Part shown: piece after piece, positions 1 to 6,218 of the stretch | Position numbering within the stretch: the first letter of the stretch is position 1 | How the letters are laid out: every line of letters starts with the position of its first letter | Assembly: GCA_947630205.1 (NCBI GenBank) | Contig: CANRGW010000021.1 | Span: 1-13,511 of the forward strand | Source of the DNA: an uncultured Bacilli bacterium | Lineage (GTDB): Bacteria; Bacillota_I; Bacilli_A; RF39; UBA660 | DNA length: 13,511 bases | Direction: 5' to 3' | Position numbers and translations under genes: made by a program | The notes under the pieces: generated by a model | What the model was told of the DNA's origin: nothing | Database searches by the model: none | Seen by the model: only the letters and a program-made list of their open reading frames with translations

Positions 1-173
<173 letters not shown>

Positions 174-196
174 TTATCATTTCCTTTCCTTTTTAA

Positions 197-424
197 TTAT
201 TTTGTTTTTCCTTCTTCTTCAAGAGAATTTTGAATATTTAAAATATATTGTTTCGCTCTTCTTATAGCTTCTCCCTTTTCCTTTAGAGGTAATTTATTAC
301 ATACTTCTAAAAATATATTTAAATCATTTTCATCTTGTGTTACAACAAATCTTTCAAATAATCCTGCACAAGTATCAATTCTAGCATTTTCAGCCATTCC
401 CCATGGGTTTCTTACATTTTCCAT
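197..424 (-). CDS. Unrecognised 75-aa protein between grpE and dnaK
   Basis: I do not recognise this protein. It is 75 aa, begins MENVRNPWGMAENARIDTCA and ends in a Lys/Glu-rich tail (SLEEEGKTK). It has no signal peptide or membrane segment and looks mainly helical, with Cys19 and Cys42 (approximate) as its only cysteines. The ATG overlaps the grpE stop codon by one base (TAATG), and a good AGGTGA ribosome binding site lies inside the grpE 3' end, so translation is probably coupled to grpE. dnaK follows after 26 nt. The reading frame, ribosome binding site and tight packing argue that it is a real gene of the heat-shock operon. Being regulated with GrpE and DnaK suggests a cytosolic role tied to proteostasis, but that is inference from position only. 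Confidence 0.8.
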   Translation of the reverse strand: MENVRNPWGMAENARIDTCAGLFERFVVTQDENDLNIFLEVCNKLPLKEKGEAIRRAKQYILNIQNSLEEEGKTK

Positions 425-1017
425 TATTCACTCACCTTTACTAATGCTGGACGAAGCATCTTATCCTTTAGCATATATCCTTTCTGTAATATCTCTACAA
501 CTACTCCCGGCTTTACTCCTTCTGCTTTAACAGTCATTAAGGCTTGAGCAAAATTGGGGTCAAATTCTTTATTTAAACAATCTATTTCAACAACCTCAAA
601 CTTCTTTAAAAGTTCAACCATATGTGAATAAATTAATTTAAAACCATCTAAAAATTTTGATAATTCATCATTCAAATTACTATCATCAAGTTTAATTGCT
701 CTTTCAAAATTATCAACAATTGGTAAAAGTTCTAAAACAATATCACTATTAGAATACTTTAACATATTTGAAGTTTCTAATTCTCGTCTTTTTTTATAAT
801 TAGCAAATTCTGCTTGACTATATAAAACTTTATTTAGTAATTCTTCATTTTTCGTCTTTAATTCTAAAATTTCTTTCTCTAACTTTTCTTCTTTTTTAGA
901 ACCTTTTTTATCTTTTAAACATTTTCCATTTTTTTCCTCACAATTACATTGTGCTTCTTTTTCTTTTTCTAATTCACATTCTTCATTTTTTTTCTTCTTT
1001 TTTAATTCTTCTTCCAT
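424..1017 (-). CDS. grpE: GrpE, nucleotide exchange factor of DnaK
   Basis: 197 aa, normal length for the family. GrpE acts as a cytosolic dimer that releases ADP from DnaK. The N-terminal ~45 residues are highly charged (poly-Lys/Glu) and hold four cysteines (C14, C24, C26, C33), which is unusual. Residues ~45-85 form the long coiled-coil helix, with SQAEFANYKKR typical of the family. The family signature follows: LLPIVDNFERAI near 100, then the beta-wing domain containing FDPNFAQAL and LQKGYMLKDKMLRPALVKV at the C-terminus. The ATG is 4 nt after the hrcA TGA stop, with an AAGGGTGA ribosome binding site inside hrcA. It is co-transcribed with hrcA upstream and the 75-aa ORF and dnaK downstream. 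Confidence 0.97.
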   Translation of the reverse strand: MEEELKKKKKNEECELEKEKEAQCNCEEKNGKCLKDKKGSKKEEKLEKEILELKTKNEELLNKVLYSQAEFANYKKRRELETSNMLKYSNSDIVLELLPIVDNFERAIKLDDSNLNDELSKFLDGFKLIYSHMVELLKKFEVVEIDCLNKEFDPNFAQALMTVKAEGVKPGVVVEILQKGYMLKDKMLRPALVKVSE

Positions 1018-1021
1018 TTAA

Positions 1022-2005
1022 TCACCCTTCTATTTGTTTTTTAATATAATCAAGTAAATTTACAACCCTATCATAATCCATTCTCTTAGGGCCAATAATA
1101 GCAATCGTTCCTTCGTCTTTACTAGTTTTGTAATTAGTTTTAATTACTGTTACATCAGGGTCTACTTTATTTTCATGACCTATATAAATGTTAATATCAT
1201 TATTACTCTCTTCAATATTCTCAATCAAATTTTTATCATCAAGTTTAGAAAAAATATCTTTAAGTTTAGATACATCATTAAATTCTTGATGCTTTAAAAT
1301 ATTATTTTTACCAACAACACTAACATTTTTACTAGAAATATCTGTAAAAACATCATAAAAAGCATTATATAACATTTCATGTTGTTTTACATATTTAGCA
1401 ATAACCGGTTTAACTTCAAACTCTAACTTAGCACTAATTTCATCAATAGGTGTACCAACAATTAAATCATTAATCAATTTTACGGTCTTTTTAACTTCAT
1501 CTAAACTTACACCTTGAACTTCCATATTCTTGTGCTCAACATAACCTAAGTCTGTTACAACTATTACCACTAAAATTTCACTACTAACAGGAACAACACT
1601 TATTTCTTTTAATTTATTATCATGACTTTTAGTATCTAAAACAACACTAGTATATGAAGTTATATCAGAAATAATTTCTAAACTTCGATTTAAAACATCA
1701 CTTAATTCCAATTGACTATTGTTAAAAACTGTTTGCAATTTATAAACTTCTTCATTATTTAATTCATAAGGCTCCATTAAATTATCTACATAATAACGAT
1801 AACCTTTTTCACTTGGTACTCGACCCGATGAAGTATGCGTTTTCTCCAATAATCCCATTTCCTCTAATTGCATCATTTCATTACGAACGGTTGCACTAGA
1901 ACAATTAAGTTTATCACAAATAAGTTTTGACCCAACAGGTTTAGCAAGTTTTATATATTCAACAACAATCATTTTTAGAATATTTTCTTGCCGCTTTGTT
2001 AGCAT
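1022..2005 (-). CDS. hrcA: HrcA, heat-inducible transcription repressor
   Basis: 327 aa, close to the family's usual ~340. HrcA binds CIRCE operators and represses dnaK and groE operons; its activity depends on GroEL in Bacillus. The N-terminal winged helix (residues ~1-75) has the signature SSATVRNEMMQLEEMGLLEK and SSGRVPSEKGYRYYVD. The middle is the GAF-like domain with its dimerisation insert, and the C-terminus has GTIAIIGPKRMDY followed by a short helix. The start is fixed by an AGGAGG ribosome binding site 5-6 nt upstream of the ATG; that site overlaps the end of the proximal CIRCE operator. The gene ends in TGA, arguing against Mycoplasma-type decoding. As first gene of the hrcA-grpE-orf-dnaK operon it is autoregulated through the two CIRCE elements just upstream. 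Confidence 0.97.
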   Translation of the reverse strand: MLTKRQENILKMIVVEYIKLAKPVGSKLICDKLNCSSATVRNEMMQLEEMGLLEKTHTSSGRVPSEKGYRYYVDNLMEPYELNNEEVYKLQTVFNNSQLELSDVLNRSLEIISDITSYTSVVLDTKSHDNKLKEISVVPVSSEILVVIVVTDLGYVEHKNMEVQGVSLDEVKKTVKLINDLIVGTPIDEISAKLEFEVKPVIAKYVKQHEMLYNAFYDVFTDISSKNVSVVGKNNILKHQEFNDVSKLKDIFSKLDDKNLIENIEESNNDINIYIGHENKVDPDVTVIKTNYKTSKDEGTIAIIGPKRMDYDRVVNLLDYIKKQIEG

Positions 2006-2014
2006 AACTACCTC

Positions 2015-2041
2015 CTAGCACTCTTTTTTCTCGATTGCTAA
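2015..2041. promoter_or_regulatory. Proximal CIRCE operator (HrcA binding site)
   Basis: Read on the plus strand this is CTAGCACTC, nine bases, GATTGCTAA. It matches the CIRCE consensus TTAGCACTC-N9-GAGTGCTAA at 16 of 18 arm positions with the exact nine-base spacing. It begins 4 bp downstream of the -10 box, so it covers the expected transcription start, and its far end touches the hrcA ribosome binding site. HrcA bound here would block initiation, and the inverted repeat is also present in the mRNA leader. Confidence 0.88.
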
Positions 2042-2045
2042 ATAC

Positions 2046-2074
2046 ATTATAATATTATGTTTAGCACTTGTCAA
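2046..2074 (-). promoter_or_regulatory. Sigma-A promoter of the hrcA-grpE-orf-dnaK operon
   Basis: On the minus strand a consensus -35 box TTGACA (2074-2069) is followed after exactly 17 bp by a consensus -10 box TATAAT (2051-2046). The predicted start is near 2039, inside the proximal CIRCE, about 35 nt before the hrcA ATG. The -35 box lies within the spacer of the distal CIRCE, so both operators act directly on this promoter. Confidence 0.92.
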
Positions 2075-2088
2075 TATATGAGTGCTAA
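2061..2088. promoter_or_regulatory. Distal CIRCE operator overlapping the -35 box
   Basis: The arms TTAGCACT (2061-2068) and AGTGCTAA (2081-2088) are perfect inverted repeats and perfect matches to the CIRCE core. The gap between these 8-mers is 12 bases rather than the 11 of canonical CIRCE, so the element is one base longer than usual, and the ninth base of the left arm is T instead of C. The -35 hexamer lies in the spacer, so HrcA binding should exclude RNA polymerase. Confidence 0.87.
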
Positions 2089-2100
2089 TTTTTTATTTTT

Positions 2101-2146
2101 TTCAAGAAAAAAGATAAATTATTCATGTTCAAACAATTCATCTTTT
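2101..2146 (-). terminator. Rho-independent terminator of the large sigma-like gene
   Basis: In the minus-strand RNA the segments 2146-2132 and 2123-2109 pair over about 14 bp with a loop of about 8 nt. The run of U with one C after it completes an intrinsic terminator. Two positions are G-U pairs on the minus strand but would be A-C mismatches on the plus strand, which shows the direction. It lies just after the stop codon at 2153 and insulates the hrcA promoter. Confidence 0.82.
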
Positions 2147-2152
2147 AAATTT

Positions 2153-4072
2153 TTAATTCGTAACTTTATTTACTTTTTTTAACTCTTTTACTTCTTCGCT
2201 TATTACCTCTATATCAGAACTATCTAAAGTTTTAAGCAAACTATCAAAATATTTATTAATCGTTTCGCGATACAAAGAAATTATTCTTTTAGAAATTTCA
2301 ATAACTTCCTTTTCGGAAATTTTCATAAAATCAGCTATTTCTTTAATTGTATAATTACCGGTCATTTTCATTACTAAAATTGTTACAATTATTTCCTTAA
2401 GAGAAAAATTTTCAAGAAGATATTGATAATCAGAAAGTCTTAAAGTCTTTAATATATTCTTAGTTAATGATAAAAGCAAAGTATTTATATTTTCTGTATT
2501 TAAAGGTAAAGTATCATCTAATTCTCTCTTTTCAAGAGCACTTTCTTTTAATTTTTCTTTTTCCATTCTATAATAGGCTAATTTTTTTCTAATTTTTCCA
2601 ATTAATACTATATAAAACTTACTGTGATATTCTTTCCTCCACAAAGAATTTTCTACAGGATGCTCTAAATCGTCTCCATATCTTAACCAAATTAGTCTTT
2701 TATCTTCTTCCTCTAAAGTTGAGATAACAGCATCGATTTCTTCTTTTGTATATTCTTTCAATAAACTATAAATTGATTGAATTTTTTTACCTCTTCTAAT
2801 ATTAATTCCATTGGCTAATCTTCTTTTAATTTTTCCAATTAATAACGAATAAAACTTATTGCTACATTCTTTCTTCCACAAAGGATTTTCTACAGGATGT
2901 TCTAAATCAGCACCATATCTTAACCAAAGTAGTCTTTTATCTTCTTCCTCTAAAGTTGAAATAACGGCATCGATTTCTTCTTTTGTATATTCTTTCAATA
3001 AACTATAAATTGATTGAAGTTTTCTTCCACTTTTAACATTCTCTTTTTTAGAAGGCATTTTCTTTTTAGATTGTTCTTCTATATCTTTTTCTTCACTTAT
3101 AATTGCACCTCGACTATCTGAAATACGTACAGAAATTGTTTGTTGACGTTCTATACCATAATCATTTAATTTAGAATTTTCTCTTGCAAATTTTACTAAA
3201 TTTTTAATTTTCTCAATTAACTTTCGAATTTTATCAAGAGGTAAACTGCTTACAAATGGTTTATTAAAATCAGCCTGTAAAAGAAAACTTAAATCTTTTT
3301 GTTCTTCTATTTCTAATTTAGGATAAATTAATAAAAATTCTTTCTTGGAACAATCTAATAAATCATAAACAGTAGGATTTACTTTTGGTTTTTTTTCAGA
3401 AAGAAAATCTTCTTCAGGAAGTTCTTCTAATTCTTTTAATTTTAAAGCAATATATTTTAAAGTTCTAGTAACTATTCTTGAAGTATATGATTGAGATAAA
3501 TTAAACTTTTTTGATATTTCAAGTTGGCTTATTGGTTCACGACCATCAAAACCAAAAAACAATTTTATAATTTCTTTATTTCTTTCATCAGGAATTTCTT
3601 CAACAATTTTTCTTATATACTTTAAACGTTCTTTATGAAAAAAATTTTCTTCAATGGAAACGGATGTGTCTGCTAAAATATCTTCATAACTACGAACTTG
3701 GCCATTATTATAAGAAATAACTGGTTCATCTAAACTAACATCAAGTCCTTGTATACGTCTTTTTTCTTTTCTAAGAAACATTAATATTTCATTTTTAATA
3801 CAAACACTAGCATACGATAAAAACTTTACTTTTCCTATATCAAAAGTTAAAATTGCCTTTTGTAAACCATAACAACCAACGGCAAATAATTCTTCTCTAT
3901 CCAATTCTAAATTGAAAAAATTTTTCCCAATGAAAAAATGAACAAAACGAAGATTATGAAGATAAATTTTCTCAAAAGCCTTTTTATCACCATTTTTATA
4001 TTTTTTAAATAATTCAATTAGTTCTTCTTCGGATAACTTATCAGGTAAATTATCATAATAACCATATGTCAT
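2153..4072 (-). CDS. Sigma-70-like protein (SigE/SigK type) with repeated C-terminal modules
   Basis: 639 aa from the chosen start. Residues ~15-105 resemble sigma-70 region 2 (DREELFAVGCYGLQKAILTF, then KFLSYASVCIKNEILMFLRK) of the sporulation SigE/SigK group. Residues ~125-212 resemble region 4, with helix-turn-helix ISQLEISKKFNLSQSYTSRI. Sporulation sigmas end about here (~230 aa). This protein continues with a diverged helical module (~233-298), a charged linker, two nearly identical 79-residue copies of that module (351-429 and 430 to about 500), and a C-terminal region with another helix-turn-helix-like segment (TIKEIADFMKISEKEVIEIS, ~575-594). An upstream in-frame ATG at 4090 would lie only about 10 nt from the predicted transcript start and lacks a ribosome binding site. 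ATG 4072 follows a weak GGATG site and aligns with the paralogue's start (YGYYxxLPxKL). Monocistronic. Likely a DNA-binding regulator or alternative sigma factor; its regulon is unknown. Confidence 0.85.
   Translation of the reverse strand: MTYGYYDNLPDKLSEEELIELFKKYKNGDKKAFEKIYLHNLRFVHFFIGKNFFNLELDREELFAVGCYGLQKAILTFDIGKVKFLSYASVCIKNEILMFLRKEKRRIQGLDVSLDEPVISYNNGQVRSYEDILADTSVSIEENFFHKERLKYIRKIVEEIPDERNKEIIKLFFGFDGREPISQLEISKKFNLSQSYTSRIVTRTLKYIALKLKELEELPEEDFLSEKKPKVNPTVYDLLDCSKKEFLLIYPKLEIEEQKDLSFLLQADFNKPFVSSLPLDKIRKLIEKIKNLVKFARENSKLNDYGIERQQTISVRISDSRGAIISEEKDIEEQSKKKMPSKKENVKSGRKLQSIYSLLKEYTKEEIDAVISTLEEEDKRLLWLRYGADLEHPVENPLWKKECSNKFYSLLIGKIKRRLANGINIRRGKKIQSIYSLLKEYTKEEIDAVISTLEEEDKRLIWLRYGDDLEHPVENSLWRKEYHSKFYIVLIGKIRKKLAYYRMEKEKLKESALEKRELDDTLPLNTENINTLLLSLTKNILKTLRLSDYQYLLENFSLKEIIVTILVMKMTGNYTIKEIADFMKISEKEVIEISKRIISLYRETINKYFDSLLKTLDSSDIEVISEEVKELKKVNKVTN
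2576..2785 (-). repeat. Second copy of a 237-bp tandem coding repeat
   Basis: This is the downstream copy (protein residues ~430-499) of the duplicated module in the large sigma-like gene. It begins KIQSIYSLLKEYTKEEIDAV and aligns with the first copy at an offset of 237 bp, keeping the frame. The last 51 or so bases in plus orientation (about 2730-2780) are identical between copies. The part encoding the end of the module has diverged more (for example SLWRKEYHSKF against PLWKKECSNKF). Confidence 0.85.
2786..3022 (-). repeat. First copy of a 237-bp tandem coding repeat
   Basis: Upstream copy of the duplicated module, protein residues ~351-429, beginning KLQSIYSLLKEYTKEEIDAV. By eye the best-conserved ~146 bases differ at about nine sites from the second copy, mostly third-position or conservative changes. 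This indicates a recent in-frame tandem duplication under coding constraint. Confidence 0.85.
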
Positions 4073-4106
4073 ATAAACACATCCAATCATAAATTTCTAA
4101 ATATTT

Positions 4107-4135
4107 ATTATAATATTAGTCTATTAAATATACAA
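4107..4135 (-). promoter_or_regulatory. Sigma-A promoter of the large sigma-like gene
   Basis: On the minus strand a -35 box TTGTAT (4135-4130), 17 bp of spacer, then TATAAT (4112-4107). The predicted transcription start near 4100 gives a leader of about 28 nt to the ATG at 4072, but only about 10 nt to the upstream ATG at 4090, which supports the shorter protein. Confidence 0.8.
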
Positions 4136-4157
4136 CTTTTTTTACTCTCCTCTTTAC

Positions 4158-4188
4158 AAAAAAACTCAATCAAATGATTAAGCTTTAA
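4158..4188 (-). terminator. Rho-independent terminator of the 332-aa sigma-like gene
   Basis: The minus-strand RNA can form an 11-bp hairpin AAAGCUUAAUC / GAUUGAGUUUU (two G-U pairs) with an AUUU loop, followed by a U run. It lies about 15-45 nt after the stop codon at 4204 and before the next gene's promoter, so the two sigma-like genes are separate transcription units. Confidence 0.8.
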
Positions 4189-4203
4189 ATTCCTTTTGGA
4201 TAT

Positions 4204-5202
4204 TTATTTTTTGAAAGAATGAACAGGTACTTTCTTTATAACAATATCTTCTTGTTCTAATAAACTTCTATAACTAGTAATAGGTTTATCTTGGAAAGAA
4301 CCAAAAGAAATATTTGCTAAGTAATTTCTTAACTTAACAATAATTCTATAAAAACTATCTAATTCTTTTTTAGAAATATGAGGTTTTTGAAATGGTTTAT
4401 CAAAATCATAATTTAAACATAATAACAATCTTTCTTGTTCTTCTAAAGTTAAATTTTCATATATTAAATTAAAAACTTCTTTACTACATCCTAAATATTC
4501 ATATATCGTTTTACCATTAAATTGTTCACTTATATCTTTTTTCCGGTTCCCTATTTCTAATTCTAAAAAACTTAAACTAGAACTTATATGATCTAAACAT
4601 TTTCTAATAATTCTTGATATATAAACTTCACTTATTTTTAATTTGGAAGCAATTGCCGAAATAGAAAGTTTTTCATCATTAAAACCAAAATATAATTTTA
4701 TAACTTTTTGGTCAAGTTCATTAGGAATTTTTTCCAATAATTCTGAAATTATTCGAAAAGTTTCTTGATTAAGAAAATTTTCTTCAAGATTATTGCCTTG
4801 ACTTAATAAAAATTTTTCATAACTAATAATGTCTCCTAATTCACTAGGAAGAGAAAAATTAAGAAAACTAGTAACCATTTGATGCTTTTCTTCGGATTTA
4901 AGAAATCTACCTATTTCACTTTGAATTCCTTTGTTAATAGAAAATATAAAACCTTTATGATCTTTAACATCAAAACTTTTTAAAGCCTTTAATAGACCAT
5001 AACATCCTATTGAAAATAATTCTTCTCGGTCATATTCAAAATTAGAGAAAATAGTATCAATAACATTTTTTACGTATAAAAGATGATGAAGATAAATTTT
5101 CTCAAAAGCCTCTTTATCACCATTTTCATATTTTCTATATAATTCAAATAATTCTCTTCCCGATAATTTTCTTGGTAAATCACTATAATATCCATAAAAC
5201 AT
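4204..5202 (-). CDS. Sigma-70-like protein, shorter paralogue of the neighbouring gene
   Basis: 332 aa. It shares with the downstream gene the opening MxYGYYxxLPxKL, region 2 (DREELFSIGCYGLLKALKSF, ~58-78) and region 4 with helix-turn-helix SISAIASKLKISEVYISRII (~180-200). It also carries one copy of the extra helical module (~231-297, TIYEYLGCSKEVFNLIY then LTLEEQERLLLCL). The part matching region 2.3-2.4 (residues ~80-106) departs from normal sigma factors: the usual FxTYAxxCIxNEIxMxLR pattern reads FIFSINKGIQSEIGRFLK, so promoter melting or -10 recognition may be altered. The start is fixed by an AGGGGTGG ribosome binding site 4 nt upstream of the ATG and by the paralogue's alignment. Own promoter and terminator. 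Probably a regulator of lineage-specific genes; it could be a sigma factor or a sigma-derived DNA-binding protein. Confidence 0.83.
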   Translation of the reverse strand: MFYGYYSDLPRKLSGRELFELYRKYENGDKEAFEKIYLHHLLYVKNVIDTIFSNFEYDREELFSIGCYGLLKALKSFDVKDHKGFIFSINKGIQSEIGRFLKSEEKHQMVTSFLNFSLPSELGDIISYEKFLLSQGNNLEENFLNQETFRIISELLEKIPNELDQKVIKLYFGFNDEKLSISAIASKLKISEVYISRIIRKCLDHISSSLSFLELEIGNRKKDISEQFNGKTIYEYLGCSKEVFNLIYENLTLEEQERLLLCLNYDFDKPFQKPHISKKELDSFYRIIVKLRNYLANISFGSFQDKPITSYRSLLEQEDIVIKKVPVHSFKK

Positions 5203-5229
5203 AATACCACCCCTAAAATTTCATACTGT

Positions 5230-5258
5230 ATAATACTACTAAATTAATAATTTGGCAA
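5230..5258 (-). promoter_or_regulatory. Sigma-A promoter of the 332-aa sigma-like gene
   Basis: Minus strand: -35 TTGCCA (5258-5253), 17-bp spacer, -10 TATTAT (5235-5230). The expected leader to the ATG at 5202 is about 20-25 nt and contains the strong ribosome binding site. It is divergent from the promoter of the purine nucleoside phosphorylase gene. Confidence 0.75.
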
Positions 5259-5280
5259 GTACTAAAATATTTTCTTATAT

Positions 5281-5309
5281 TTAACTAGTTTTTCTTAAAA
5301 AGATATGAT
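5281..5309 (+). promoter_or_regulatory. Probable sigma-A promoter of punA
   Basis: Plus strand: TTAACT (5281-5286), 17 bp, TATGAT (5304-5309). Each hexamer differs from consensus by one or two bases and spacing is ideal. The start would fall near 5316, leaving a short leader that still includes the GGAGG site. Other AT-rich alternatives exist in this short intergenic stretch. Confidence 0.5.
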
Positions 5310-5331
5310 ATATTTTAAACATGGAGGATAT

Positions 5332-6147
5332 ATGAAAGAATTTTTAGAAACGACAAATTATCTTAAAGAAAAGGTAAAAAATATTCCAAAGATTGCTATT
5401 ATTTTAGGTTCTGGATTAGGAACACTTGCAGATGAGATTGAAAATAAAATTATTATACCTTATAAAGACATTCCAAATTTCCCTATTTCAACCGTTCCAG
5501 GACATAAAGGAGAATTAATATTTGGAACTTTAAACAATGTACCAATTGTTGCTATGAATGGAAGATTTCATTACTACGAAGGTTATACTTTACAAGAAAC
5601 AACTTATCCAATTAGAATATTTAAACTTTTAGGTATTGAAACTGTTATTTTAACTAATGCAGCCGGAGGAATAAATTTAAATTATGAAAAAGGTGACTTA
5701 ATGATTATTGAAGACCATTTAAGTTTCTTTTCAGAAAGTGTTTTAAGAGGTCCAAACCTTGATGAATTTGGTGAAAGATTTATTGATATGAGTAATGTTT
5801 ATACCAAAGAATATATTGAAATATTAAAACCTATTATGCAAAAAATAACTGGCAAATGTAATCTAGGTACTTATGCTTATATGAAAGGTCCAAACTATGA
5901 AACGCCTGCTGAAATAAGAGCCTTAAGAACAATGGGAGCCGATGCTGTTGGAATGAGTACCGTACCAGAAGCAATTGTTGCTAGACATTCAGGACTTAAA
6001 TGTATTGGTATAACTTGTATAACTAATATGGCAGCAGGTGTTTGTAATGAAGTTTTAACTCATGAAGACGTAAAAGAAACAGCCAAAAAAGTTGAAGGAA
6101 ACTTTAAAGCCGTTATCAAAGAATTAGTAAAAGAGATAAAAAATTAA
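5332..6147 (+). CDS. punA: Purine nucleoside phosphorylase (trimeric, PNP family 2)
   Basis: 271 aa, typical for the trimeric class. It cleaves purine (deoxy)nucleosides with phosphate to free base and (deoxy)ribose-1-phosphate, a cytosolic salvage step. Phosphate and substrate motifs are in order: ILGSGLG (25-31), VPGHKGE (~56-62), NGRFHYYEGY (~77-86), NAAGG (~113-117), KGPNYETPAEIRALR with the base-binding Glu, GADAVGMSTVPEAIVARH, and CITNMAAG near the C-terminus. The Asn of ITNMAAG is the residue associated with 6-oxopurine (guanosine/inosine) preference in this class. An in-frame ATG at 5305 is earlier, but only ATG 5332 has a GGAGG ribosome binding site, and the protein then starts like its homologues. 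It is transcribed alone, opposite to all neighbours, and ends at a hairpin shared with the convergent operon. Confidence 0.96.
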   Translation: MKEFLETTNYLKEKVKNIPKIAIILGSGLGTLADEIENKIIIPYKDIPNFPISTVPGHKGELIFGTLNNVPIVAMNGRFHYYEGYTLQETTYPIRIFKLLGIETVILTNAAGGINLNYEKGDLMIIEDHLSFFSESVLRGPNLDEFGERFIDMSNVYTKEYIEILKPIMQKITGKCNLGTYAYMKGPNYETPAEIRALRTMGADAVGMSTVPEAIVARHSGLKCIGITCITNMAAGVCNEVLTHEDVKETAKKVEGNFKAVIKELVKEIKN

Positions 6148-6171
6148 AAAATCTCATAAAAAGTCATTTTT

Positions 6172-6207
6172 AAAAAAACTCATTTCAAAAAAAGAAACGA
6201 GTTTTTT
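6172..6207. terminator. Bidirectional terminator between punA and the convergent SipW operon
   Basis: Arms AAAAAACTCATTTC and GAAACGAGTTTTTT are separated by an A7 loop. On either strand the hairpin ends in a run of U, so it can terminate both punA and the converging operon. The single imperfect pair is G-U in the minus-strand RNA but A-C in the plus-strand RNA, so it should be stronger for the minus-strand operon. Confidence 0.85.
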
Positions 6208-6218
6208 AATTTTATCAT

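Noticed and set aside
2576..3022. Possible CRISPR-like or mobile repeat
   Set aside because: Only two adjacent copies, 237 bp each, in frame inside one coding sequence, with no spacers and no inverted ends.
4073..4090. Upstream start (ATG at 4090) for the large sigma-like gene
   Set aside because: It would leave about a 10-nt leader from the predicted transcription start and has no ribosome binding site; the paralogue aligns from the ATG at 4072.
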